DNA of 64,000 bases from Pseudomonas sp. Irchel 3H7 (GCF_900187605.1 NZ_FYEA01000008.1:186001-250000), one strand, 5' to 3'; numbered from the stretch's first letter, positions 41,391-51,003 are shown. Translations and numbers: made by a program. The notes: generated by a model not told the origin, from the sequence alone.

Positions 41391-43826
41391 ATGCCTTACC
41401 CGCGCTCGTTTCTCATGATGTTGATGCTGTGCCTGCTGACGTTCGGCAGTGCCTGGGCGGCACCGGCCGCTGAGACCCCGAGCGAGCCGACCTGGCCGCA
41501 AGTCATCAGCAGCGGCAAAGCGAAGCTGACGGTCTATCAGCCGCAACTCGACAGTTGGGACGGCTACACCCTCAATGCTCGTGCGGCGGTTGAAGCCACC
41601 AACGCCGATGGCAAATCAACCTACGGCATTGTGCAGTTCAGCGCGCATACGCTGGTCGACAAGGCCACGCGCTGGGTCGCGCTGGATCAGTACAAAATCA
41701 TCAAAGCCGATTTCCCGGCCGATGCCAGTCAAGCCGACACTTGGATCGCAGCCCTGCAGAAGGACGCCGACAACCGCAAGAAAACCATTTCGCTGGATCA
41801 ACTGGAAGCGGCTGTCGGCGTTCTGTCAGCCGAGCAGAAAGCTGACAGCGCGCCGCTGGAAAACACGCCGCCGACCATCATCAGTTCTGACGTACCCGCC
41901 CTACTCGTCTATATCGATGGCGATGCGGCCTACCGATCGGTGGACGGCACGGCGCTGCAGCGGGTGATCAATACTCGCCCGCTGTTGTTGAAAGACACGC
42001 AGGGCAAACATTATCTGCACGTCTTTGATGGCTGGATGGTCGCGGACCAGATCAATGGCGCGTATACCCGCCTGGCCACACCGTTTGCCGAACTGGAAAA
42101 AGCCAAACAGGCCGCCATTCAGAGCCGGCAAGTCGATCTGCTGACCGGACAAAGCGACCCGAAAGACAAAATCCCCAGCCTGGCCAGGTCACCACAACCA
42201 AAGATTTTTGTCGCGACCACGCCCACTGAATTACTGGTCACTGACGGCGCAGCGCAATGGACGCCCATTCAGGGCACCGGTTTGCTGTATGTCAGCAATA
42301 CCACCGGGCACATCTTCAAGGAGATCGGTGACCAGAACAGCTATGTGCTGATCTCCGGGCGCTGGTTTCGCGCCACCGATATGAATGGCCCGTGGACGTT
42401 TACCCCGGCAGACAAGCTGCCGGCAGATTTCGCCAACATTCCCGATGACAGCCCGAAGGAAAACGTCAAAGCTTCGGTCGCCGGCACGCCGCAAGCCAAA
42501 GAGGCCGCCATTGCTGCGACTATTCCACAGACGTCGGCGATCAAAAAAAGCGCGGTGAAAATGACCGCGCCACAGTTCGATGGCGAGCCGCAACTCAAAG
42601 CCATCAACACCACGACGCTGCAATATGTGGTCAACAGCGCTACGCCCATTATCCGAGTCGACAACGACAGCTGGTACGCCGTGGAAAACGGTATCTGGTT
42701 CACCGCTACCGGTGTGAACGGCCCGTGGGTTGTCGCCAGTTCCGTGCCAGCGGTGATCTATTCGATCCCGCCGAGCTCGCCCATGCATTACCTCACGTAC
42801 GTCAAGGTCTACGAGTCCAGCGGCGATACCGTGGTGGTCGGCTACACGCCGGGTTATCAGGGTTCAAATCTTGATCCGAACACGGGCGTCGTGGTGTATG
42901 GCACCGGTTATCCCTACACGCCCTGGGTGGGCAGCGTCTGGTATGGCCCGCCGGTGACTTACGGTTTCGGCGTCGCCATCCGCTATACACCGTGGACGGG
43001 CTGGACTTTCGGTTTCGGTTTTGGCTGGAGCTGGGGCGGCAGCACCGTGGCGATGGGTTGGGGCTGGGGCGCGTACCCGTGGTGGGGCAATTACGGCTGG
43101 GGTTATGCCTGGGGGCCGCACCTGTACCCGGCGCCACTGGCCTGGGGTGGCGCCGCTTACGGCTATCGCGGTGGCGCGGTGGCCTGGGGACCTGGCGGCT
43201 GGGCCGGCACTACCGGCAACCTCTATCATCAGTGGGGTGACCGGGCCACGGTCAGCCGCTATGGCGCGGGCTACAACGCCTGGACCGGCAATCGCTGGGC
43301 CGGCCAGGTCGGTGCTTCCTACAACTCACGCACGGGCGTCGCGGCTGCCGGTCAACGCGGTGCCGTGCACAACGTCTACACCGGCAATTACGCAGCCGGA
43401 CGCAGCGGCGTGGCAGTCGGACCGAACGGTGGTGCCATTGCCGGCGAACGGGTCACCGCCGGCAATGCGCGTAACGGCACGCAGGTCACCGCCAATCGTG
43501 GCGCCGTGTACAACCCCAACACCGGCAACACCACTCAATATGGCGGGATTCGCGGGCGCAATGGCGGCGCTGCACGCGTGGGCGACAACGTTTACGCAGG
43601 ACGCGACGGCAACGTCTACAAGAAGACCGACAACGGCTGGCAATCGATGGTCGGGGGCGCGACTCGCACTGCCCCGGTCAATAACAATGCGCAATTGCAG
43701 AACCTCAACCGTGACTCCGCTGCGCGCAACTTCGGCAACCAGCGCACCAACAACTTTCACAACTCTTCGCAATTCATGAATCACTCGTTTGGCGGCGGTG
43801 GAGGCGGCGGATTTCATCGACGCTGA
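41391..43826 (+). CDS. Large exported protein with three NGPW repeats and Gly/Tyr/Trp-rich C-terminal half
   Basis: An 811-residue protein with a signal peptide (MPYPRSFLMMLMLCLLTFGSAWA). Three related segments of about 70 residues start near 165, 275 and 390; each ends in a version of GRWFRATDMNGPW (DGWMVADQINGAY, GRWFRATDMNGPW, NGIWFTATGVNGPW). From about 500 the chain is rich in Gly, Tyr and Trp (WTFGFGFGWSWGG), then carries TG-containing repeats (NAWTGNRWAG, YNSRTGVAAAG, YNPNTGNTT) and ends GGGGGGFHRR. ATG at 41391 has GGAG 7 bases upstream. I recall relatives being labelled carbohydrate-binding, but no catalytic domain is seen. It is probably a cell-surface or matrix protein. Confidence 0.85.
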   Translation: MPYPRSFLMMLMLCLLTFGSAWAAPAAETPSEPTWPQVISSGKAKLTVYQPQLDSWDGYTLNARAAVEATNADGKSTYGIVQFSAHTLVDKATRWVALDQYKIIKADFPADASQADTWIAALQKDADNRKKTISLDQLEAAVGVLSAEQKADSAPLENTPPTIISSDVPALLVYIDGDAAYRSVDGTALQRVINTRPLLLKDTQGKHYLHVFDGWMVADQINGAYTRLATPFAELEKAKQAAIQSRQVDLLTGQSDPKDKIPSLARSPQPKIFVATTPTELLVTDGAAQWTPIQGTGLLYVSNTTGHIFKEIGDQNSYVLISGRWFRATDMNGPWTFTPADKLPADFANIPDDSPKENVKASVAGTPQAKEAAIAATIPQTSAIKKSAVKMTAPQFDGEPQLKAINTTTLQYVVNSATPIIRVDNDSWYAVENGIWFTATGVNGPWVVASSVPAVIYSIPPSSPMHYLTYVKVYESSGDTVVVGYTPGYQGSNLDPNTGVVVYGTGYPYTPWVGSVWYGPPVTYGFGVAIRYTPWTGWTFGFGFGWSWGGSTVAMGWGWGAYPWWGNYGWGYAWGPHLYPAPLAWGGAAYGYRGGAVAWGPGGWAGTTGNLYHQWGDRATVSRYGAGYNAWTGNRWAGQVGASYNSRTGVAAAGQRGAVHNVYTGNYAAGRSGVAVGPNGGAIAGERVTAGNARNGTQVTANRGAVYNPNTGNTTQYGGIRGRNGGAARVGDNVYAGRDGNVYKKTDNGWQSMVGGATRTAPVNNNAQLQNLNRDSAARNFGNQRTNNFHNSSQFMNHSFGGGGGGGFHRR

Positions 43827-43867
43827 AAAACTGCACGGGTTGTTCTGAATTTCGAACTGGCTGCGGA

Positions 43868-43897
43868 TCCGGTTTTGCTGTTAAAAAACCGGCTCTG
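43868..43897 (+). terminator. Possible terminator after the large exported protein gene
   Basis: TCCGGTTTT and AAAACCGG form the stem around GCTGTTAA; the following CTCTGCCTTTC is a poor T tract, so the call is weak. Confidence 0.4.
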
Positions 43898-43923
43898 CCT
43901 TTCATAGTTTGGAGTACAGCCTT

Positions 43924-44988
43924 ATGAGCCAATGGCCAGACACGCGCATTGTTGACCTGCTCGGCATTGAACTGCCGATCATCCAGGGCCCGATGGCCGG
44001 CGCGACGAATTCGTCCATGGTCATCGCCGTGTGCAATGCCGGTGGCCTGGGTTCGATGCCGGCGGCGATGCTGAGCATCGAGCAATTGCGCGAAGAGCTG
44101 AACACCATTCGCCACCACACCGACAAGCCCTTCAACGTCAACTTCTTCTGCCATCAGCCACCGCCGGCCGATGAGCAGCGCGCGCGTGAATGGAAGCATT
44201 TGCTGGAACCGTACTACCGCGAACTGGGCGCCGATTTCGACGCACCGACGCCGGTGTCGAACCGAGCACCGTTCGATGCGGCAGCCTGCGCAGTGCTGGA
44301 AGAATTTCGACCTGAGGTTGTGAGTTTCCACTTCGGTCTGCCAGAGAAATCCCTGCTGGATCGGGTCAAGGCGACCGGGGCGAAAATTCTGTCCTCGGCC
44401 ACCACTGTCGATGAAGCGATCTGGCTGGAGCAGAACGGTTGCGACGCGATCATCGCCATGGGCTACGAGGCCGGCGGCCATCGCGGCATGTTTCTCAGCG
44501 ATGATCTGAGCAGTCAGGTCGGCACGTTTGCCCTGGTGCCTCAGGTGGTCGATGCGGTGAAAGTGCCGGTGATTGCTGCCGGGGCCATCGCCGATGCTCG
44601 CGGTGTGGCAGCGGCATTCTTGTTGGGCGCTTCAGCAGTGCAGGTCGGCACAGCCTATCTGTTCACGCCGGAAGCGAAAGTCAGCGCCGCTCACCACAAA
44701 GCACTGCGCACCGCCAAAGAGAGCGAAACAGCGATCACCAATATTTTCACCGGGCGACCAGCGCGGGGTATTCTCAACCGCGTCATGCGCGAGCTGGGTC
44801 CGATGTCGTCGAAGGCACCGGCATTTCCCTTGGCCGGTGGTGCACTGATGCCACTGCGAGCGATCAACGAAACAGAGTTTGCCAACCTCTGGGCCGGTCA
44901 GGCATTCACTCTCGGTAAAGACATCGGCAGCGCTGAGCTGACCCGGCAATTGGCCGAAGGTGCATTGGCAAAACTCACTCGCCAGTGA
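43924..44988 (+). CDS. Nitronate monooxygenase (FMN-dependent)
   Basis: A 354-residue TIM-barrel flavoenzyme of the 2-nitropropane dioxygenase family, which oxidises nitronates such as propionate 3-nitronate. LPIIQGPMAGATNSSMVIAV near residue 17, FNVNFFCHQ, AMGYEAGGHRG near 183 (catalytic histidine) and LLGASAVQVGTAYL are family motifs. ATG at 43924 follows TTTGGAGTACAGCC. It is a single gene ending in a strong terminator. Confidence 0.92.
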   Translation: MSQWPDTRIVDLLGIELPIIQGPMAGATNSSMVIAVCNAGGLGSMPAAMLSIEQLREELNTIRHHTDKPFNVNFFCHQPPPADEQRAREWKHLLEPYYRELGADFDAPTPVSNRAPFDAAACAVLEEFRPEVVSFHFGLPEKSLLDRVKATGAKILSSATTVDEAIWLEQNGCDAIIAMGYEAGGHRGMFLSDDLSSQVGTFALVPQVVDAVKVPVIAAGAIADARGVAAAFLLGASAVQVGTAYLFTPEAKVSAAHHKALRTAKESETAITNIFTGRPARGILNRVMRELGPMSSKAPAFPLAGGALMPLRAINETEFANLWAGQAFTLGKDIGSAELTRQLAEGALAKLTRQ

Positions 44989-44996
44989 CGCTAACC

Positions 44997-45031
44997 AGAG
45001 TGAGGATTCAAGCATCCTCACTCTGCTTTTA
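44997..45031 (+). terminator. Intrinsic terminator of the nitronate monooxygenase gene
   Basis: CAGAGTGAGGAT and ATCCTCACTCTG form a 12-bp perfect stem with loop TCAAG, then CTTTT. Confidence 0.88.
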
Positions 45032-45058
45032 AGCAACGCTTCCCGTTTGGCGGCATTT

Positions 45059-45082
45059 CGCTATATATTTCGCTATATAGCG
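45059..45082 (+). promoter_or_regulatory. ModE-like molybdate operator upstream of modABC
   Basis: CGCTATATA-TTTCGC-TATATAGCG, a perfect 9+9 dyad with a 6-base spacer. It matches the ModE consensus form (TATATA half-sites around N6), 75 bases before modA. ModE with bound molybdate would repress the operon here. Confidence 0.85.
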
Positions 45083-45157
45083 AATTCACCCCCTCGCATC
45101 GGCGCAGTCCACGTCCAACAAAAGCGCCCTCTGCACTCGCCAACACGGAGCTGTTAC

Positions 45158-45925
45158 ATGACCATTCGTGCCCCACGTTTTGCCCCTACCTGCCTGGCCT
45201 CTTTACTCGCCGTCTTCGCCATTGGCGCTGCTCAGGCTGATGAGGTGCAGGTGGCGGTAGCAGCCAACTTCACCGCGCCGATCCAGGCCATCGCCGCCGA
45301 TTTTGAGAAAGACACCGGGCACAAATTGGTGGCTGCCTATGGCGCCACTGGCCAGTTCTACACCCAGATCAAGAACGGCGCGCCGTTCGAAGTGTTCCTC
45401 TCCGCTGACGACACCACCCCGGAAAAACTCGAAAAAGAAGGCGACACCGTCAAAGGTTCGCGCTTCACTTACGCCATCGGCACTCTGGCGCTGTGGTCGG
45501 CGAAAGAAGGTTATGTCGATGCAAAGGGCGAGGTGCTGAAAAACAACGAGTACCAGCACCTGTCCATCGCCAACCCGAAAGCGGCTCCCTACGGCCTCGC
45601 AGCCACACAAGTGCTGGAAAAACTCAAACTGACCGAAACCACCAAAGCCAAGATCGTTGAAGGCCAGAACATTACTCAGGCCTACCAATTCGTTTCGACC
45701 GGCAACGCCGAGTTGGGTTTTGTCGCCCTGTCGCAAATTTTCAAGGACGGCAAAGTCAGCAGCGGTTCGGCATGGATCGTCCCTGCGAGCATGCACGACC
45801 CGATCAAGCAAGACGCCGTGATCCTCAATAAAGGCAAAGACAACGCCGCCGCCAAAGCCTTGGTTGAATACCTCAAAGGCCCGAAAGCCGCTGCGGTAAT
45901 CAAGTCTTACGGATACCAGCTGTAA
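45158..45925 (+). CDS. modA: Molybdate ABC transporter periplasmic binding protein
   Basis: A 255-residue periplasmic protein. The signal peptide MTIRAPRFAPTCLASLLAVF...AQA is followed by mature DEVQVAVAANFTAPIQ; AYGATGQFYTQIKNGAPFEVFLSADD binds the oxyanion and NPKAAPYG and VSTGNAELGFVALSQ are ModA motifs. ATG at 45158 follows CGGAGCTGTTAC. First gene of modABC, behind a ModE-like operator; modB begins directly after its stop. Confidence 0.96.
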   Translation: MTIRAPRFAPTCLASLLAVFAIGAAQADEVQVAVAANFTAPIQAIAADFEKDTGHKLVAAYGATGQFYTQIKNGAPFEVFLSADDTTPEKLEKEGDTVKGSRFTYAIGTLALWSAKEGYVDAKGEVLKNNEYQHLSIANPKAAPYGLAATQVLEKLKLTETTKAKIVEGQNITQAYQFVSTGNAELGFVALSQIFKDGKVSSGSAWIVPASMHDPIKQDAVILNKGKDNAAAKALVEYLKGPKAAAVIKSYGYQL

Positions 45926-46606
45926 ATGTCGCTGACGAGTGCCGATTTCGCGGCGATCTGGCTGACCCTGAAACTGGCGTCCCTGACCACCGCGATCCTG
46001 CTGGTTGTCGGCACTCCGATTGCCCTGTGGCTGTCGCGCACCCGTTCGTGGTTGCGCGGCCCGATCGGCGCGATCGTCGCCCTGCCCCTTGTGTTGCCAC
46101 CGACCGTCATCGGTTTCTATCTGTTGCTGATGATGGGCCCGCACGGGGTTCTCGGCCAATTCACCCAATGGCTGGGTCTGGGCACCCTGACTTTCAGCTT
46201 CACGGGCCTGGTGATCGGTTCGGTGATCTATTCCATGCCATTCGTGGTGCAACCGTTGCAAAACGCGTTCTCGGCGATCGGCACCCGCCCACTGGAAGTC
46301 GCCGCTACCCTGCGAGCCAACCCGTGGGACACTTTTTTCAGCGTGATTGTGCCGCTCGCGCGCCCCGGCTTTATCACCGCAGCTATTCTTGGCTTCGCCC
46401 ATACCGTCGGCGAATTCGGCGTGGTGCTGATGATTGGCGGCAACATTCCCGACAAGACCCGCGTGGTTTCCGTACAAATCTACGACCACGTCGAAGCGAT
46501 GGAATACGCACAGGCGCACTGGCTGGCCGGGGCGATGCTGGTGTTCTCGTTTCTGGTGTTGCTGGCGCTGTACTCCAGTCGCAAAACCCGCGCAGGCTGG
46601 AGCTGA
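45926..46606 (+). CDS. modB: Molybdate ABC transporter permease
   Basis: A 226-residue inner-membrane permease with about 5 membrane segments. The ABC-contact loop is VAATLRANPWDTFFSVIVPLARPG near residue 130, and the C-terminal part has GEFGVVLMIGGNIPDKTR, a ModB signature. ATG directly follows the modA TAA, and modC follows with no gap, so the three genes are translationally coupled. Confidence 0.96.
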   Translation: MSLTSADFAAIWLTLKLASLTTAILLVVGTPIALWLSRTRSWLRGPIGAIVALPLVLPPTVIGFYLLLMMGPHGVLGQFTQWLGLGTLTFSFTGLVIGSVIYSMPFVVQPLQNAFSAIGTRPLEVAATLRANPWDTFFSVIVPLARPGFITAAILGFAHTVGEFGVVLMIGGNIPDKTRVVSVQIYDHVEAMEYAQAHWLAGAMLVFSFLVLLALYSSRKTRAGWS

Positions 46607-46609
46607 GTG

Positions 46610-47689
46610 ATGATTGATGTACGTCTTAACATTGCCTACTCGGGCTTCAGCCTCGACGTCGACCTGAACTTGCCGGGGCGTGGCGTGACCGCGCTTTATG
46701 GGCATTCCGGCTCGGGTAAAACCACCTGCCTGCGCTGTATCGCCGGGCTTGAGCGCGCCGAACAAAGTTTTATCCGGATCAACGACGAAATCTGGCAGGA
46801 CAGCGCCAACGGCATTTTCGTCCCGCCGCACAAACGTGCGCTCGGCTATGTGTTTCAAGAAGCCAGCCTGTTCCCGCACCTGTCGGTGCTGGCCAATCTG
46901 CAGTTCGGCCTCAAGCGTATCGCCAGATCCCAGCGTCGCGTCGACATGGCGCAAGCCACCGAGCTCTTGGGCATCGGTCATCTGCTCGAACGCCATCCGC
47001 AGCACTTATCGGGGGGCGAACGCCAGCGAGTCGGTATCGCCCGCGCGTTGCTGACCAGCCCGAAGCTGCTATTGATGGACGAGCCATTGGCGGCGCTCGA
47101 CAGTCAGCGCAAAAGTGAAATCCTGCCTTACCTGCAACGCCTGCATGACGAGCTGGATATTCCGCTGCTGTACGTCAGTCATGCTCAAGATGAAGTCGCA
47201 CGGCTGGCCGATCATCTGGTCTTGCTCAGCGAAGGCAAGGCGTTGGCCAGCGGCCCGATCGGCGAAACCCTTGCGCGTCTGGACCTGCCGATGGCGATGG
47301 GCGATGACGCGGGTGTAATTATTGAAGGCCAGGTCAGTGCTTACGATGCGGAGTATCAATTGCTGAGTCTGCAATTGCCGGCCACCGACATGAGCATCCG
47401 TGTCACGCACGCGCCGATGGCAGTGGGTCAGGCCCTGCGCTGCAAGGTACACGCTCGCGATATCAGCCTGACCCTGCACAACAGCGAGGTCAGCAGCATT
47501 CTCAATCGACTGCCGGTAACGGTGGTCAGCGAACAATCGGCAGACAACGCCGCTCACGTGCTGATTCGTCTCGATGCCGGCGGCACCCCGCTGCTCGCGC
47601 GCATCACGCGCTACTCCAGAGATCAGTTGGGCGTACATCCGGGCCAGTCATTGTGGGCGCAGATCAAAGCGGTCGCGGTTCTCGCCTGA
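46610..47689 (+). CDS. modC: Molybdate ABC transporter ATP-binding protein
   Basis: A 359-residue ATPase. Walker A is GHSGSGKTT near 32, signature LSGGERQRVGIARAL near 125, Walker B LLLMDEPLAALD near 147, and the H-loop is in YVSHAQDE. Residues about 285-355 form a molybdate-binding MOP domain that controls activity. ATG at 46610 is used; a GTG one codon earlier, next to the modB stop, is equally possible. Last gene of the mod operon. Confidence 0.95.
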   Translation: MIDVRLNIAYSGFSLDVDLNLPGRGVTALYGHSGSGKTTCLRCIAGLERAEQSFIRINDEIWQDSANGIFVPPHKRALGYVFQEASLFPHLSVLANLQFGLKRIARSQRRVDMAQATELLGIGHLLERHPQHLSGGERQRVGIARALLTSPKLLLMDEPLAALDSQRKSEILPYLQRLHDELDIPLLYVSHAQDEVARLADHLVLLSEGKALASGPIGETLARLDLPMAMGDDAGVIIEGQVSAYDAEYQLLSLQLPATDMSIRVTHAPMAVGQALRCKVHARDISLTLHNSEVSSILNRLPVTVVSEQSADNAAHVLIRLDAGGTPLLARITRYSRDQLGVHPGQSLWAQIKAVAVLA

Positions 47690-47761
47690 ATCATTCGGCA
47701 CGACGGCAACGGCGCGCGGTCAATCGTTTTACAGACCGCCGCGCCATTGAAGGAAACCGCC

Positions 47762-48799
47762 ATGCCCGACACCGAGCTGATTGCCGAACTGCCCTCCGAT
47801 CTGCATTACGTCGATGACACCCAGCCCGGTATCACCCGCAAGAAGCTGCGCGGCAAGTTCAGCTACTTCGAACCGTCAGGTCAGCGCATAACCGACACCG
47901 ACGAAATCAAACGCATCAATGCCCTCGCCGTGCCGCCCGCCTACACCGACGTGTGGATCTGCGCGGACCCGCGTGGCCACCTGCAAGCCACCGGCCGTGA
48001 TGCCCGTGGCCGCAAGCAATATCGTTATCACGCTCGCTGGCGCGAAGTGCGCGATGCCGACAAGTATTCACGCCTGCGCGAGTTTGGTCTGGCGTTGCCA
48101 AAATTGCGCAGACAACTGGAGGCACTGTTGGACGCACCCGGTTTCAGTCGTGACAAGGTCATGGCCACGGTGATCACGCTGCTCGACGCCACACTGATTC
48201 GCGTCGGCAACACGCAATACGCCCGCGACAATCGTTCCTACGGCCTGACCACCCTGCGCAGCCGACATGTCGAGGTCAACGGCAGCGCGATCCTGTTCCA
48301 GTTTCGCGGCAAAAGCGGCATCGAACACCAGATCACCGTCAAGGATCGACGCCTGGCCCGCATCATCAAACGTTGCCTGGAGATTCCCGGGCAGAACCTG
48401 TTTCAGTACCTGGATGAAAACGGCGAACGACATAGCGTCAGCTCTTCCGACGTCAACGCCTACCTGCAAACTCTGACCGGCGCCGATTTCACCGCCAAGG
48501 ATTACCGCACTTGGGCGGGCAGTGCCTTGGCGCTGGCGGTGTTGCGCGAGTTGCAATGGGAATCCGAGACGGAGGCCAAGCGGCATGTGGTGGAGATGGT
48601 CAAAGGCGTCGCCAAGCAATTGGGCAACACCCCGGCGGTGTGCCGCAAGTGCTACATCCACCCCGCGGTGGTGGAGAAATTCATGCTCGGCGCCCTCGCT
48701 GAACTGCCCCGGCCGCGTGTGCGCAAGGGCCTGCGTGCCGAGGAAGTGGCATTGGCGATGTTTCTCGAACAAATGAGCGAGATGACCGAAGCCCCTTGA
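47762..48799 (+). CDS. DNA topoisomerase IB
   Basis: A 345-residue bacterial type IB topoisomerase, which relaxes DNA by a 3'-phosphotyrosyl nick. LHYVDDTQPGITRKKLRGKFSYF is the N-terminal signature; the catalytic core has RVGNTQYARDN, FRGKSGIEHQI, AKDYRTWAGSALA and the nucleophile tyrosine in CRKCYIHPAVVEKF near residue 300. ATG at 47762 is preferred over an earlier in-frame codon because of AAGGAAACCGCC upstream. Single gene. Confidence 0.93.
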   Translation: MPDTELIAELPSDLHYVDDTQPGITRKKLRGKFSYFEPSGQRITDTDEIKRINALAVPPAYTDVWICADPRGHLQATGRDARGRKQYRYHARWREVRDADKYSRLREFGLALPKLRRQLEALLDAPGFSRDKVMATVITLLDATLIRVGNTQYARDNRSYGLTTLRSRHVEVNGSAILFQFRGKSGIEHQITVKDRRLARIIKRCLEIPGQNLFQYLDENGERHSVSSSDVNAYLQTLTGADFTAKDYRTWAGSALALAVLRELQWESETEAKRHVVEMVKGVAKQLGNTPAVCRKCYIHPAVVEKFMLGALAELPRPRVRKGLRAEEVALAMFLEQMSEMTEAP

Positions 48800-48945
48800 T
48801 CCACGGCAAAACGTCATCTAGGCTAGCGACCTTCTCCTCCTCCCCGGACGACCGCAGAAGTGAACAATCCAGCCTTCTAAAAATGTAATCGCGACAGGCC
48901 GCTCTCGGCGCTTGTCAGTGTTCACGACATTTTTTGGAGGTGCCG

Positions 48946-50583
48946 ATGACTCACGTCTCGCGTACAGCCGCACTCGTTTCCCTGAATCAACTGGGCTTTC
49001 AGTTCGCCAATGGCGCAACGCTTTTCGAAGCCCTGAACCTGAACTTCGATGGTCAACCGACCGCTATCGTCGGGCGCAATGGTGTCGGCAAGAGTGTGCT
49101 CGCACGTTTGATTGCCGGGCATTTGCAGCCTGATTTCGGCAGCGTGGCACGTTCAGCGTCCGCGCACTATGTCGCGCAAACCTTGGTCACCACACATGGA
49201 CAAACCGTAGCTGACGCCACAGGAACAGCCACGGTGCTCCGCGCACTGGAGCGACTGCAACTCGGTTGTGCCACAAGCGAAGATTTCGATCTCATCGGCG
49301 AACGCTGGGACCTGAGCGAACGCTTGCGTGAAATACTTGATGAGACCGGGATGAGCGATATCACCGCGACGGACCTGACCGAAAACCTCAGCGGTGGCCA
49401 GCAAGCCAGAATTGCCTTGATCGGCGCGTTGCTGAGTCAGGCGCAATTGCTCGTCCTCGACGAACCCACCAATCACCTCGACACTGCCGGTCGACAGTGG
49501 CTGATGAGCGCACTTGATCGCTGGCAGGGCGGACTGATTGTCGTCAGCCATGACCGACAACTACTGGAGCACATGCAGCGAATCGTCGAACTTACACCGC
49601 TGGGGGCAACTGTTTTCAGCGGAAGATTTTCGGCGTTCACCGAGCAGCGCCGGATACATCAACAAGCCGCGCAGGCACAACTCGATCAGGCCCGTACCGA
49701 GCGTCAGCGCGAACGCACGCGACTGCAACGCGAGCACGATACGATTCAGCGCCACGCGGCTGGCAGCCGGCGCAATGCGCAAACTGCCAACGTTTCTGCC
49801 TTCGAACGGGCGGCGATGAAAGCGGCCGCGCGGGACATCACGGGGCAAACAAAGGTTGGCCATCAGGCACGCAAATCCGAACTGGATGAACGCGTTCGTG
49901 AGGCTTACGCCAAGGTCCCGCTGGACGACGGTGTGCTGATCAATTTGCCGGGCAGCGTGGTTCCAGATAATCGCCGGGTGTGCACACTCGTCGACGCCTG
50001 TTTGCCATGGTTGTCGGCAGACGCGCCCAGCTCTCGGCTTGACCTCGCCATTCAAGGGCCGATGCGCATTGCTGTCAGCGGTCCTAACGGTTGCGGCAAA
50101 TCAACGCTGTTGAGATTGCTGGCTGGCGAGTGGGCACCCGTGAGTGGCGAGTGCATCACCCATGTGCCTTTTGCCTTTCTCGATCAACAGCTGAAACTGC
50201 TGGATCCCGATGCATCTATTGTCGATCAATTGCTGACACAGCAGACGCCTTTGAGCGAAGGGACGCTGCGCAGTTACCTCGCTCAACTGCAACTGGATGC
50301 GCAGCGTGTCACCCGACCTTGCGCCTCACTCAGTGGTGGTGAACGCTTGAAAGCCGCGCTCGCGCTGGCGCTGTGGCGCCAGACACCCGCACAACTACTG
50401 CTGCTGGATGAGCCCACCAATCATTTGGACCTGGCGTCGGTGCAGGCCTTCGAACAAGCCTTGCGGACATTTCCCGGAGCGATTATCACGGTGTCCCACG
50501 ATCAGGCGTTTCTAGAGTCGTTAAACCCAAGCCATCATTTGACTTGGCACCGCGAAGGCTGGCGCTGGCAACCGACGAGCTGA
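48946..50583 (+). CDS. ABC-F family ATPase
   Basis: A 545-residue soluble protein with two ABC domains and no membrane segment. Domain 1: Walker A GRNGVGKS near 45, LSGGQQARIA, LVLDEPTNHLD. Arg/Gln-rich linker about 230-305. Domain 2: Walker A GPNGCGKS near 378, LSGGERLKAA, LLLDEPTNHLD. ABC-F proteins act on ribosomes (translation factors or antibiotic protection). The linker is of ordinary length, so the subfamily cannot be assigned. GGAGG 5 bases before ATG decides the start. Confidence 0.92.
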   Translation: MTHVSRTAALVSLNQLGFQFANGATLFEALNLNFDGQPTAIVGRNGVGKSVLARLIAGHLQPDFGSVARSASAHYVAQTLVTTHGQTVADATGTATVLRALERLQLGCATSEDFDLIGERWDLSERLREILDETGMSDITATDLTENLSGGQQARIALIGALLSQAQLLVLDEPTNHLDTAGRQWLMSALDRWQGGLIVVSHDRQLLEHMQRIVELTPLGATVFSGRFSAFTEQRRIHQQAAQAQLDQARTERQRERTRLQREHDTIQRHAAGSRRNAQTANVSAFERAAMKAAARDITGQTKVGHQARKSELDERVREAYAKVPLDDGVLINLPGSVVPDNRRVCTLVDACLPWLSADAPSSRLDLAIQGPMRIAVSGPNGCGKSTLLRLLAGEWAPVSGECITHVPFAFLDQQLKLLDPDASIVDQLLTQQTPLSEGTLRSYLAQLQLDAQRVTRPCASLSGGERLKAALALALWRQTPAQLLLLDEPTNHLDLASVQAFEQALRTFPGAIITVSHDQAFLESLNPSHHLTWHREGWRWQPTS

Positions 50584-50654
50584 GCTGTCTATTTTTTGCA
50601 CGATTGCCAAGGGCTTCTATAGTTGATCTGACACGAATCAGCTGCGGTGACGCC

Positions 50655-50885
50655 ATGGAAGACATTTTCGTCGTGAAGCGTTGCAACAAGATCATCATTC
50701 ACGGTCGACGCGCCGGAGACAGTCAACATGATCCCGCCGAAGCCACTGGCTGGTTTCGCATCTGCGACACTCGCACCGGCGGTTTTATCGGCGACGGCTT
50801 CGACGCAGAGCAGGACGCGCAGCGCGAATGCAGGCGTCTCAACGCAGCCAGTTCCCCACTACCGGCCCGCGCGCCGTCCGGCTGA
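50655..50885 (+). CDS. Small hypothetical protein, 76 residues
   Basis: MEDIFVVKRCNKIIIHGRRAG then GWFRICDTRTGGFIGDGFDAEQDA, a small mixed alpha/beta protein with two cysteines and no signal peptide. The start at 50655 has only a weak GGTGA upstream. The frame is open further upstream into the ABC-F gene, but that part is a shadow. It lies 71 bases after the ABC-F gene and before a terminator, so it may be the last gene of that transcript. Function unknown. Confidence 0.6.
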   Translation: MEDIFVVKRCNKIIIHGRRAGDSQHDPAEATGWFRICDTRTGGFIGDGFDAEQDAQRECRRLNAASSPLPARAPSG

Positions 50886-50944
50886 TGCCGATCAGAAGCG
50901 GGTCTATACTGAAACCAGCTGAAGGAGCAGCACCCCACGGCAGA

Positions 50945-50968
50945 AGGCTCGCAACACGCGGGCTTTTT
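50945..50968 (+). terminator. Intrinsic terminator after the 76-residue protein gene
   Basis: AGGCTCGC and GCGGGCTT (two G-U pairs) with loop AACAC, followed by a short T run, 60 bases after the stop. Confidence 0.7.
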
Positions 50969-51003
50969 GCTGCAGCTCAGGTTTCATAGAACGGAGGTGT
51001 TCC

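Noticed and set aside
45203..47005. A 600-codon open frame on the minus strand
   Set aside because: It is antisense to modA, modB and part of modC, which are fully supported; the product has low-complexity Arg/His/Gln content.
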